This document shows positions 16,613-25,278 of a stretch of DNA of 64,000 nt, piece after piece. The notes beneath the pieces were generated by a model, which worked only from the letters and a program-made list of their open reading frames with translations, was not told the DNA's origin and ran no database searches. Origin of the DNA: an uncultured Mesonia sp. Its GTDB lineage: Bacteria > Bacteroidota > Bacteroidia > Flavobacteriales > Flavobacteriaceae. The stretch spans positions 62,001-126,000 of the forward strand of contig CANMOY010000004.1 of the NCBI GenBank assembly GCA_947499595.1. Reading direction: 5' to 3'. Numbering within the stretch: the first letter of the stretch is position 1; the number at the start of each line of letters is the position of its first letter. The position numbers and the translations under genes are program-made.

Positions 16613-17728
16613 ATGTTTAAACAAAAATTAACTTATCTGTTCGCCATTTTATTTTTGGCAGTTAGCCTTCCGGCGGAAGCGCAACTGGGTAAAATGTTAA
16701 AAAATAAAGTAAAAAAAGCAGCACAAGAAGCTGTATCTAACGATGCTTCAAGTGGTGACGCGAATACGGCTAAACCTGGACCATCGGGTAGAAAAAGTAG
16801 AATGCCAGGCAGCGTACCACGTGGACCCCAAGCCAGTAGTGAAAAAGCTACCTTAAGTTTACAATTTAAAGATATAATAGGCTACAGTTCTGGTCGAAGC
16901 AATCATATAATAAAAGCCGCTAATTATCGTCAAGGAGAAGCAGAACAAGGTCACGCTGTTGTAATTTACCCAGACTTTGATTTAGACTTTGCGTGGTTGG
17001 AATTCATTTCTCCCCCAATCTTAGATGCTTTTGCGCTAGATGGTGTGAGGGTATATGAGATGACAAGCGGATCTTATGCTATTCAGCACCCAGCAGATCC
17101 TAACCACCAACTAAACTTAGATACTAGCGGATTAATATTAACCCGTATGCTAAAACTAGACGAAGATGTATTTGTTTTATATGCCGGTGCTTTTCAGGGC
17201 GGTCACAGCTACAATGTGCCTTCATACGTAAAACCAGGCGATTTAACCATCACCAATATCATTGCACCTCCCGAAAAACTAAATTTGTTTAGCAAAGAAA
17301 AAGCTAAGGAAATGGCTTTAGCGATAGAAGCAAAATTCAAAGCCAATTATGAAGAAGCTGCAGCGGCCAATTTAGCAAGTATTAAAATTCCTAAAGCTGG
17401 TAAGTTAGATGCTAACACCAGTTTAAAGAATTTCGCTAAAGCGGAAATAAATAAAGTAATCAATAAAGATGGTGCAAAATTGATGTACCACAGAATTGAA
17501 TCTAACGACTGGAGTATTGTTCATCATAAAATAACAGGGAAGCCCTTGTACCGTTGGATAAAAGGAGCTTTTACAGAAACTACACGACAAGGAGATTGTA
17601 AACTTCAGGGCTTTATTTTAAAGCAGCAATATAACGGTAGTGGTTATAGCAATACCAGCTTTGGTGGGGTTATACACGGACAAATGCCTTATGGTCAAAA
17701 AATAGATTGTAAAAATGCACAACCATAA
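16613..17728 (+). CDS. Exported protein, long paralog with unnamed C-terminal domain
   Basis: I do not recognise this 371-residue protein. A signal peptide (about 1-24, ending AEAQ) is followed by a lysine-rich helix (LGKMLKNKVKKAAQ), a proline/serine-rich linker (about 45-80) and a middle domain (about 80-220, containing HAVVIYPDFDLDFAWLEF). A helix-rich stretch leads to the C-terminal domain shared with the preceding gene (about 250-371: NDWSIVHHKITGKPLYRW, FILKQQYNGSGY, MPYGQKIDCKNAQP). The paired cysteines are conserved between the two paralogs. It sits between LRR-protein genes, which suggests a shared envelope or extracellular job. Confidence 0.8.
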   Translation: MFKQKLTYLFAILFLAVSLPAEAQLGKMLKNKVKKAAQEAVSNDASSGDANTAKPGPSGRKSRMPGSVPRGPQASSEKATLSLQFKDIIGYSSGRSNHIIKAANYRQGEAEQGHAVVIYPDFDLDFAWLEFISPPILDAFALDGVRVYEMTSGSYAIQHPADPNHQLNLDTSGLILTRMLKLDEDVFVLYAGAFQGGHSYNVPSYVKPGDLTITNIIAPPEKLNLFSKEKAKEMALAIEAKFKANYEEAAAANLASIKIPKAGKLDANTSLKNFAKAEINKVINKDGAKLMYHRIESNDWSIVHHKITGKPLYRWIKGAFTETTRQGDCKLQGFILKQQYNGSGYSNTSFGGVIHGQMPYGQKIDCKNAQP

Positions 17729-17742
17729 TCAAGAATAAAAGA

Positions 17743-18342
17743 ATGAAAAAAACATTAAGAAGTTTGGCTATAATCGCTATTGCAACATTGGCAAGCTGCT
17801 CATCTGATGATGATACAAACACAAATGTAGATCAAAGTCAATACGTAAAATTTAATGATGCGATTTTTAAACAAGCGTTGATCGACAACTCGGCTATCAA
17901 CACTAATAACGATGAAGAAATAAGTTATCAAGAAGCAGAATTAGCTACTGAAAGATTGAGTCTTGAAAATCTAGGGATTGAAGATTTAACGGGTATAGAA
18001 GCTTTCATAAACATAAAAAACTTATCAGCTTTTAATAATCAATTAACTCAAGTAGATTTATCTAAAAATACTAAGTTAAAGCAAATTTTACTTGAAAATA
18101 ATAAATTAGTTGCTTTAGATATTAGTATGCTACCCGAGGTTGATGATTTAAAAGTACACACCAACAACTTAAGCAGTTTGAATGTGGCCAATGGCAATAA
18201 TTTCTTTTTTAGCCGAATGCAGGCACAAGGCAATGCTAATTTAAATTGTATTCAAATAGATCAAGATTTTAATCCGGGATCAAATTGGATAAGCGATATG
18301 CAAACTAATTATTCTTATTCAGATTGCAATGAACCAAGATAA
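17743..18342 (+). CDS. LRR lipoprotein related to the cluster's first gene
   Basis: This 199-residue protein has a lipoprotein signal peptide ending in LASCSSDDD (Cys about residue 19). The N-terminal cap INTNNDEEISYQEA matches the cap of the secreted LRR protein at 14496. It has about four LRR units (LTQVDLSKNTKLKQI, LVALDISMLPEV) and the same C-terminal cap (NLNCIQIDQDF, then YSDC). It lacks a T9SS sorting domain and is anchored by lipid instead. It starts 14 bases after the long paralog and closes the cluster before a strong terminator. Acidic residues after the Cys are compatible with surface export in Bacteroidota, but this is inference. Confidence 0.88.
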   Translation: MKKTLRSLAIIAIATLASCSSDDDTNTNVDQSQYVKFNDAIFKQALIDNSAINTNNDEEISYQEAELATERLSLENLGIEDLTGIEAFINIKNLSAFNNQLTQVDLSKNTKLKQILLENNKLVALDISMLPEVDDLKVHTNNLSSLNVANGNNFFFSRMQAQGNANLNCIQIDQDFNPGSNWISDMQTNYSYSDCNEPR

Positions 18343-18367
18343 GTAAGAATTTATTACTCTTAAATAC

Positions 18368-18404
18368 AAAAAAGAGGCGGGTTAACAAACCCGCTTCTTT
18401 TTTT
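18368..18404. terminator. Bidirectional terminator closing the LRR cluster
   Basis: AAAAAAGAGGCGGGTT pairs with AACCCGCTTCTTTTTT with one wobble and a four-base loop. The T-tract overlaps the stop codon (18403-18405) of the convergent LytTR regulator. Confidence 0.93.
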
Positions 18405-19155
18405 ATTGGTACACCTGTTGAATGAGTTTTAAAAACGACTCTTTATTAGATTTTGAGATAGGAACAGATTTGCCATTTTCCATAATCAACTGGTCTCCAT
18501 CTTTGCGTGAAAATTCTTTTACATATTGCAAATTCACTAAAAAAGAGCGATGGCATTTAAAAAATAAAGTATCTTGCTCCAATTGTTCCACGAAATTTTT
18601 AAGTGGTTTTGAAATACATTTTTTAGTGCCATCTCTTAAGAAAACATTCGTATACATCCCATCTGCCTCAAAATAAAGTATGTCTTTATGCTCTACAAAT
18701 AGAATACCTTTCGCTACCTCTAAAGCAATTTTATTTATAGCTACCTTTTTTAAAGCCTTCGCCAAATCTTCTAATTTTGCTTCTAAATGCGCACCTTTAT
18801 TAGCAGTACTGGCCTTTGAAACCGCTATTTCTAACTCATCTAAGTCTATAGGTTTAAGCAAATAATCGATGGCATTTTTTTTAAAAGCTTCTACGGCATA
18901 TTGATTATAAGCCGTGGTAAATACAATTTGAAACGCATAGGGTGGAGGCAGAATATCAAAAAGCTCTAATCCGGAGTGCTGCGGCATTTCAATATCTAAA
19001 AAAAGTAAATCAATGGATTGCTGTTTTAAAATTTCTAGTCCATCTAGTAAATTTTTGGCAGTTTGTATTTCAAAAGTATAAGCATCTAAGCCCAAAAGCA
19101 TTTTTTCTAATAAGGTTCTGGCTCTAGGCTCATCGTCTATGATTAATACACGCAT
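18403..19155 (-). CDS. LytTR-family response regulator
   Basis: This 250-residue DNA-binding response regulator has a receiver domain (1 to about 120) with acidic pocket IDDEPRA and phospho-acceptor Asp in LLFLDIEMP (about 56). The conserved Lys lies in YLLKPIDLDEL (about 105). A LytTR DNA-binding domain follows (about 150-248, with EADGMYTNVFLRDG, CHRSFLVNL and the ISKSNKESF end). It starts one base after the kinase gene ends, so the pair forms one operon. It is a plausible regulator of the adjacent secreted cluster, but nothing in the sequence proves that target. Confidence 0.94.
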   Translation of the reverse strand: MRVLIIDDEPRARTLLEKMLLGLDAYTFEIQTAKNLLDGLEILKQQSIDLLFLDIEMPQHSGLELFDILPPPYAFQIVFTTAYNQYAVEAFKKNAIDYLLKPIDLDELEIAVSKASTANKGAHLEAKLEDLAKALKKVAINKIALEVAKGILFVEHKDILYFEADGMYTNVFLRDGTKKCISKPLKNFVEQLEQDTLFFKCHRSFLVNLQYVKEFSRKDGDQLIMENGKSVPISKSNKESFLKLIQQVYQ

Positions 19156-19156
19156 A

Positions 19157-22060
19157 TTAATTATTTATAGGAAATAGGATTTCAACTCGCGTTCCCTTTG
19201 GGGTTGCAGAGCTTCCTAAATCGGTTATTTTTACTGTAATGGGTTGAGGATTAATTTGGTTATACAAGGCCACTCGTCTCTGGTTGGCTTTTAAAGCAAA
19301 AGAAGTATGCGGTTTGGTTTTATTCGCATACAATTTGTTGGCAGCATCACGGCCAATTCCGTTATCTTCAATGATACAAGAAATGAATGATTCTTTGAAT
19401 TTCTTTATGACAATATGTAATTTTTTTGATCCCGAAACGTGTAATAATCCGTGTTTAAAAGCATTTTCTACATAAGGTTGAATAAATATTGAAGGTACTT
19501 GAATGGCTTGTAAATTTAGACTAGAATCAATTTCTATCTGTACGTCAATTTCATCCTCAAACCTTAGTTTTTCTAGAGCAATGTAAAGTTTTAAGGCTTC
19601 TATTTCTTCAGTTAAACTGATTTTATCCTGCTGGGCGTGCTCTAAGTATAAACGAATTAACCTAGAGAATTTCACCAAATAATTGCTGGCTAATTTTTTT
19701 TCGTTAGATACGATAAATTCTTGAATGGCATTAAGCGCATTAAAGATAAAGTGCGGATTCATTTGCGAGCGCAAATTCTCTAAGCTTAAGGCATTAATTT
19801 TGTTTTGTATTTTTAAAGATTTGATTTCCTTGTGTGCCTTTTTAGCTTTTCTATTCAATTGCCAATGATGTAATCCGTAAAGGGAAAATCCTAAAACCAA
19901 AATGCATAATGCATAAAACCAGTTTTGCTCATAAAAATGGGGTTTTATAATCAAATTAAGGCATAATTCTTCTTGGCTCACCCGGCCAAACTGATCTTTA
20001 GATTTTATACTTAATTGGTAGCTTCCTGTGGGTAAGTTGCTAAAATTTAAATTGTTAGATCCCGATGAGGTTTCCTGCCAAACAGCTTTTTCTTGGTTGA
20101 GATTGTACAGGTAATTGGTTTCTTGAGTGAGTTGTAAACCTGGTGTATATAATTGAATTTCAAGTAATTGCGATTCAGGTTCTAATTCAATTTCGTGGGT
20201 TATAGCTTGATTTTTTCCATCTATTTTGAGGCTTTTAATGCGGGGAGATTCCAGTGACGCATAATGGCTTTTTACATTGGTGGGTAGGTAAATAAGTTTT
20301 TGGTTGCCTTTAAAATAAAGATGATTGTCGAGGTAAAATAGATTGTTTAAGCTATGGCCGTGAAAATCATTAAAAAAGGTTTTTTCATAAAGAATTTCTT
20401 TGTTTTGGTAACATTGTAAACCTTCTAGACTTAAAACCCAGATGCGGTCTTCATTGTCTACCGCAAAATCTAAGATCCCATTCTTAAAAAATAATTGATC
20501 TTGGCTTATAAAAGCTTCAAGTTGGTTCTGATTTACTTTTAGTATTTCTTGATTAGTAGCCAATAATATATTGTCATTATATTTATTAATGGCTGATGTA
20601 AGGATTGTATTATTTTTGTAACTAAGGTACTCACTGTTAAAATTGTGGTCATAAACTCGTGTCCCATCTATATAACTGATGTAAAGCCGCTTATTAATAC
20701 TATCAAAAAGTGCTTTTTTGGCGCGTTTGTCATTTAAAATACGTCTTTGATCAGGTTGGGTAAGATCTTTATAGAAGTAGGAGGCTTTAAAACTCAGGTT
20801 TACCAATCCGTTAAATGCTTTTAATAAGCCTTTAGAACTTTTAATTTGATTTTTAAGGTTCTTTCTTTGAGCAGACTTAAGCTGGTATACGAAACCATCG
20901 GTATCTTTCAAACTCACAACGAGCTTATCGCTAAGGTCATCATAGAAAATCGCTTCAACTTTATGCGTGTTTTTAATGTTTAGCCGATTAAAACCATTTT
21001 GTATGTTGCCAAAGAAAATTTTTCCAAAATTGGTGCCCACAAAAAGATTGCTGCCTTTAGCTTTAGCCAACGCACTTATGTATTCCCTGTTTTTTAATTT
21101 TAAATCATATTGATAATAATGATTCTTCGGAATAATAAATACCCCATTTTTAAGCGTAGTTACCCAAATGTTACCTTGAAAATCAAACAGGGTTTTGCTT
21201 AGTGAAAAATCTTTAAATAGATGCTGCTTTAGCTTAAATCCACTATTTGATGATTGAGCAATAAATAAACCTCGATTAGTGCTAAAGTAAATATCATTAT
21301 CGATACTATTGATATGACGAATTTCTAAATCTTCAAGTCCTTCTATGCTTACTTTATTGATAAAAGCTTGTTGGCTTTCGTCATAGTTTAAGTAGCTTAG
21401 TTTACGATTTTGCACATAAAACAAATACAATTTATCTTTTATAAAAAACAAGCCTAAATGTTTGATGTTGCTTTGGTCTCTTGCAATAGGCAGGTGAGGA
21501 ATAACCTTGAGTTGGTTGTTTTTAATTGCTTTAAGCTGATGGGTGTTGGTGAGGTAATAAATCGTTTTGGTGTTAGGGTTTTGAGCCGAAGTTAAAACTA
21601 AGTCTAGATTGATTTGCTCAAGCGTTTGAGTTGGCAAATGTAAACTGCTGAGGCCGGCTTGACTCAATGCATAAATATGTTCTTGATGCTCGTATAGTTG
21701 TGCTAATTTTCCTTTTAATTTTTCACTTAAATCGGCAACGACCATTAAACTATCGTGTTGTGAGCGTAGCAATTGCCCGTAAAGATTTATGCCGTAAATA
21801 CTACCATTAGATTGAATTAAACTAAAAACGGTCTTGCCCTTTTGTTGACTAGAATTAATATAGTCGAGATTCTTACCTGTTAATTTATAAAGTCCTTTAT
21901 TAGCCGATAGCCAAATGTTCTTTTCATCATCTTCAATAATGTCATAAAAAGTTTGATCGGGTAATGTGTTAAGGGTTTGCAGCGAAAAATAGCTTGGTTC
22001 TTGAGCCTGAACCCAAACAGTTAAAAAGAAGAAAGTAATTAGTACAGCTGTTTTTTTCAC
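19157..22060 (-). CDS. Propeller-type LytS-like sensor histidine kinase
   Basis: The 967-residue sensor has a signal peptide (1-19, ending VQAQ), a periplasmic beta-propeller region of regulator repeats (about 25-620), and a Y_Y_Y-type immunoglobulin-like domain (about 630-700, LPTGSYQLSIKSKD). One membrane helix follows (about 713-733), then a basic coiled segment and a His_kinase domain with NPHFIFNALNAIQEF (about 766-780). The ATPase domain shows PYVENAFKHGL and IIEDNGIGRD. This layout is half of a hybrid two-component system, with the receiver in the next gene. The start codon is GTG (22058-22060). Confidence 0.93.
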   Translation of the reverse strand: MKKTAVLITFFFLTVWVQAQEPSYFSLQTLNTLPDQTFYDIIEDDEKNIWLSANKGLYKLTGKNLDYINSSQQKGKTVFSLIQSNGSIYGINLYGQLLRSQHDSLMVVADLSEKLKGKLAQLYEHQEHIYALSQAGLSSLHLPTQTLEQINLDLVLTSAQNPNTKTIYYLTNTHQLKAIKNNQLKVIPHLPIARDQSNIKHLGLFFIKDKLYLFYVQNRKLSYLNYDESQQAFINKVSIEGLEDLEIRHINSIDNDIYFSTNRGLFIAQSSNSGFKLKQHLFKDFSLSKTLFDFQGNIWVTTLKNGVFIIPKNHYYQYDLKLKNREYISALAKAKGSNLFVGTNFGKIFFGNIQNGFNRLNIKNTHKVEAIFYDDLSDKLVVSLKDTDGFVYQLKSAQRKNLKNQIKSSKGLLKAFNGLVNLSFKASYFYKDLTQPDQRRILNDKRAKKALFDSINKRLYISYIDGTRVYDHNFNSEYLSYKNNTILTSAINKYNDNILLATNQEILKVNQNQLEAFISQDQLFFKNGILDFAVDNEDRIWVLSLEGLQCYQNKEILYEKTFFNDFHGHSLNNLFYLDNHLYFKGNQKLIYLPTNVKSHYASLESPRIKSLKIDGKNQAITHEIELEPESQLLEIQLYTPGLQLTQETNYLYNLNQEKAVWQETSSGSNNLNFSNLPTGSYQLSIKSKDQFGRVSQEELCLNLIIKPHFYEQNWFYALCILVLGFSLYGLHHWQLNRKAKKAHKEIKSLKIQNKINALSLENLRSQMNPHFIFNALNAIQEFIVSNEKKLASNYLVKFSRLIRLYLEHAQQDKISLTEEIEALKLYIALEKLRFEDEIDVQIEIDSSLNLQAIQVPSIFIQPYVENAFKHGLLHVSGSKKLHIVIKKFKESFISCIIEDNGIGRDAANKLYANKTKPHTSFALKANQRRVALYNQINPQPITVKITDLGSSATPKGTRVEILFPINN

Positions 22061-22253
22061 GGTTTTATTTAAGTGATAAATATAACCGAATCGGATGAAT
22101 TTGAAACCAAAATTTTTTAACTGATTACATATTAAGGATGAATGGTGTATTTGAATTGCTAAATCAAAAAAGTAATATGTTAGGATAGTAACTAAGCCAA
22201 TAATTTTTTATCACAAAATTTTGTTTTCGTAAATTATATAGGCTTGATATATC

Positions 22254-22757
22254 TTACATTAATTTAATTCGATTGATCAATAACTTAAAATGTTCTTCTT
22301 CTTTATTAGCAATTAAGAAAGCGATTTCTTCTAAAGATTGTCCTGAGAAATTGGGTTTATTGAGTTTTTGTCCTCTAAAACTGGGAAACATTTCATCAAA
22401 CCGAATTTTGATTTCCTGCCATTGCTTAGTTGTTTTGAACACTGCCTTGTAAACGTGTGCGTCTTCTGAATTTTCTTTAATTCTGAATTGATATGCTTTG
22501 CCATCTCCATAAACTTTTAATACGAAGCTATGAAATTTACCGATTCGCCTTTTGGGAAGTGGGTAGCGCACAGAACAGAATCCGCCGTTGTTTTTTAAGG
22601 AGACTTTACCTGTGAAAACTCCGTTGCCTTCTTCGTTTACTTTGATGTGACTATAAGACACTCCCCCCATAACGGTGTCATTAATTGTTCTCCAATTATT
22701 TAGTTTTGAGGATGCTGTAAACGTATAAATCGTATCGAGTTGGGTTGAATCATTCAT
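22254..22757 (-). CDS. CIA30 family protein
   Basis: This protein of about 167 residues has the CIA30 (complex I intermediate-associated protein 30) jelly-roll fold. The start WRTINDTVMGGVSYSHI is the most diagnostic, followed by FTGKVSLKNNGGFCSVRYPL and a carbohydrate-binding-like C-terminal half. In mitochondria CIA30 helps complex I assembly. Bacterial members are common but uncharacterised, so the name describes the fold only. No signal peptide is seen. The ATG at 22755-22757 is preferred to an upstream TTG. It stands alone and leftward. Confidence 0.85.
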   Translation of the reverse strand: MNDSTQLDTIYTFTASSKLNNWRTINDTVMGGVSYSHIKVNEEGNGVFTGKVSLKNNGGFCSVRYPLPKRRIGKFHSFVLKVYGDGKAYQFRIKENSEDAHVYKAVFKTTKQWQEIKIRFDEMFPSFRGQKLNKPNFSGQSLEEIAFLIANKEEEHFKLLINRIKLM

Positions 22758-22903
22758 TTTTTCAAAATACAACAAAAACCATTTTTAATAAAATGTTTTA
22801 GAGATGCTTTATTGTTTCCTTTAATGAAATCGGAATTCATTCACTATTAAAAATAGCGTAGGCAAAAATAATTTATTGCCAATTAAGCTAGCAGCTAGAA
22901 TAA

Positions 22904-22934
22904 AAAAAGAGCATTGTTTACCAATGCTCTTTTT
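22904..22934 (-). terminator. Terminator after the PUR-family gene
   Basis: AAAAAGAGCATTG (22904-22916) pairs perfectly with CAATGCTCTTTTT (22922-22934). On the minus strand it is followed by a T-run, so it ends the leftward PUR gene. Confidence 0.92.
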
Positions 22935-22952
22935 AAAAAGGTGTAGCCTTTG

Positions 22953-23324
22953 TTATATATCGTCAAAACTTACATCTGTAAATTGCTTTGGGGCTACATT
23001 ATTCTCTATCTCGTTCTCATATTCTTTCTTAAAATCTTTTTGGTGGCGCTCACTAATCACTTCTTCACCTTTTTCATCAATTATGTATTGAGTCATTTCT
23101 TTTAAGATTTCCTCAAAACCAGCAAAATCTTCTTTGTACAAATAAATCTTGTGCTTTTTGTAATGAAAAGATCCATCTTCATTCGTGAATTTCTTGCTTT
23201 CGGTGATGGTCAAGTAGTAGTCATTGGCTTTGGTTGCTCTAACATCAAAAAAGTAAGTTCTTCTTCCTGCTCTTAGTACTTTTGAAAAAATTTCTTCTTT
23301 CGGCATCGTTCCGTTATCACTCAT
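22953..23324 (-). CDS. PUR family DNA/RNA-binding protein
   Basis: This 123-residue protein matches the small bacterial PUR-alpha-like family (DUF3276). It has RTYFFDVRATKANDYYLTIT near the N-terminus, HYKKHKIYLYKEDF in the middle and an acidic C-terminal tail. Members bind single-stranded nucleic acid, but the cellular role is not settled. The ATG at 23322-23324 is used. A perfect -7 box (CAAATTTA, 23328-23335, leftward TAAATTTG) ends only three bases before it, so the mRNA may have almost no leader. A terminator follows the gene. Confidence 0.9.
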   Translation of the reverse strand: MSDNGTMPKEEIFSKVLRAGRRTYFFDVRATKANDYYLTITESKKFTNEDGSFHYKKHKIYLYKEDFAGFEEILKEMTQYIIDEKGEEVISERHQKDFKKEYENEIENNVAPKQFTDVSFDDI

Positions 23325-23399
23325 AGTCAAATTTAATTTGGTTATACGTTATAGTTGCTGTCAAAAATCTTAAAAAAATTAACAACCGGCAAATAAAAG

Positions 23400-25157
23400 T
23401 TACTTTTCTTTTTCGGCCAATTGTTTGTTGTAAAGGTCTAAATAAGGACCATTTTGGTTCATTAAATCTTGATGTACCCCTTCTTGAACAATTTTACCAT
23501 CTTCTAGTACAATTATTTTGTCGGCATTTTTAGCAGTCGATACGCGATGACTAACCATTATCATAGTTTTATTTTTGGCAACGCGGTAGAGATTATTTAG
23601 TATTATTTCTTCTGTTTCAGTATCTACGGCCGAAAGACAATCGTCAAAGAGTAAGATTTCAGGTGATTTAATTATGGCTCGTGCGATAGAAACCCTTTGT
23701 TTTTGACCACCAGAAAGAGTAATTCCTCTTTCACCCAAAACAGTTTCATAGCCTTTGCTAAAACCAATTATATTTTTGTGTACATAAGCGTTTTTAGCAG
23801 CTTCAATAATTTCTTCTCTCGTCGCATCCACTTTTCCAAACTGGATGTTATTGGCAATGCTATCGCTAAATAAAAAAGCATCTTGAGGAACGTAGCCAAT
23901 GGCTTCGCGTAGGTTGTTTAAATTTAATTTTCCAATAGGAATCTTATCTATGGTTATGGTTCCTTCTGTGGCATCATAAACCCGAGCAATTAATTCTAAT
24001 AAGGTCGATTTTCCCGAGCCAGTTTTACCTATTATAGCTAAGGTTTCTCCACTATTAATCTTAAATGAGATGTTTTTTAAAGCTTCTATATTGGTTTCTT
24101 CATAAGTGAAATTAACGTTCTTAAACTCAATATTGCCAGCTATGGGAGTTTTATCTTCATTATAATTCTTTATGGATGGCTCTTGTTGTAAGAATTCATT
24201 TATTCGTTTTTGTGAAGCCTCTGCTTGTTGTACCATATTTGCAACAAAACCTACTGTAGCTACCGGCCAAGTGAGCATATTAACATACATTAAAAACTCA
24301 ACGATAACTCCAAAATTATCAATTTCTCCACTTATGACTTGGTTTCCACCGACGTAAATTACTATAAGATTACTAAAACCAATCAATAAAACCATCAACG
24401 GAAAAAAGAAAGCTTGAACCCGAACTAGGTCAAGGTTTTTATTTTTACTAGAATCGGATAAAGAAACAAAGCCTTCATTGATTTGATTTTCTAATCCATA
24501 ACTTTTAATCACACTAATTCCGCTAAAACTTTCTTGGGTAAAGGTATTAAGTTTAGAAAGGTACAACTGCACAACGCTACTGCGTTTGTTGATTGTTCGG
24601 CTTATTTTATAAATGGCGATTGATAAAAAAGGCAACGGGACCAAGGTATAAAGAGTAAGTAGAGGAGCGGTTTTAATCATATAGGTAATTACCACCACAA
24701 ATAAGGTAATTGTGGTAATGCTGTACATCAAAGCTGGACCAACATACATACGAACTTTAGAAACATCTTCACTGATGCGGTTCATTAAATCTCCCGTTCT
24801 ATTTTTTTTATAAAAATTGAGCGATAAGTTTTGGTATTGTGTATAAACCTCGTTTTTTAAATCGAACTCAATTCGGCGAGAGACCACAATAAAGGTTTGC
24901 CGCATTAAAAAAGTGAAAAGCGCAGAGAGCAAGGTAGCCCCTAGAATTATTAAGATATTGTTTAAAAGTTCTTTTTTGACCAATGCTAAATCGGTTACCT
25001 CGCCGTTCACATATTGTTCAACTACGTGAGTAGAGTCTCCTATAAATTGTGGAACGTAAACCGCGAATATACGGGCGGCTACCGTTATCACAAGTCCTAG
25101 TAATAGACTCCATTTATACTTGACAAAATATTTATTCAGGTGCCGTAACTCTTTCAT
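23400..25157 (-). CDS. ABC transporter, fused permease and ATPase
   Basis: This 585-residue half-transporter of the MsbA/multidrug exporter type has six membrane helices (about 15-310, including the YQNLSLNFYKKNRTGDLMNR coupling region). The ATPase domain (about 335-580) has Walker A GKTGSGKST (about 376-384), Q-loop GYVPQDAFLFSD, signature LSGGQKQR (about 480) and Walker B ILLFDDCLSAVD. It probably works as a homodimer. The substrate could be a lipid or a drug and cannot be read from the sequence. No partner gene is adjacent. It is divergent from the leucine-type dehydrogenase gene. Confidence 0.93.
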   Translation of the reverse strand: MKELRHLNKYFVKYKWSLLLGLVITVAARIFAVYVPQFIGDSTHVVEQYVNGEVTDLALVKKELLNNILIILGATLLSALFTFLMRQTFIVVSRRIEFDLKNEVYTQYQNLSLNFYKKNRTGDLMNRISEDVSKVRMYVGPALMYSITTITLFVVVITYMIKTAPLLTLYTLVPLPFLSIAIYKISRTINKRSSVVQLYLSKLNTFTQESFSGISVIKSYGLENQINEGFVSLSDSSKNKNLDLVRVQAFFFPLMVLLIGFSNLIVIYVGGNQVISGEIDNFGVIVEFLMYVNMLTWPVATVGFVANMVQQAEASQKRINEFLQQEPSIKNYNEDKTPIAGNIEFKNVNFTYEETNIEALKNISFKINSGETLAIIGKTGSGKSTLLELIARVYDATEGTITIDKIPIGKLNLNNLREAIGYVPQDAFLFSDSIANNIQFGKVDATREEIIEAAKNAYVHKNIIGFSKGYETVLGERGITLSGGQKQRVSIARAIIKSPEILLFDDCLSAVDTETEEIILNNLYRVAKNKTMIMVSHRVSTAKNADKIIVLEDGKIVQEGVHQDLMNQNGPYLDLYNKQLAEKEK

Positions 25158-25230
25158 TCCGTTTTGTAAAGTGAGTTTTAAAAGATTTTTATTTTTAGAT
25201 TAAAAACCTAATTAATCTATAAACAATATG

Positions 25231-25238
25231 TATTTTTG
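25231..25238 (+). promoter_or_regulatory. -7 element of the amino acid dehydrogenase gene
   Basis: TATTTTTG matches the Bacteroidota -7 consensus TAnnTTTG, 40 bases before the ATG. No clear -33 TTTG is visible at the usual distance. Confidence 0.55.
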
Positions 25239-25278
25239 CGGTACAAAATTAAGACATTAATAATTTAAATTTTATACT

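Noticed and set aside
22061-22253. LytTR binding repeats upstream of the propeller kinase
   Set aside because: I looked for paired LytTR-type direct repeats and found no convincing pair, only a small CCGAATCGG palindrome.
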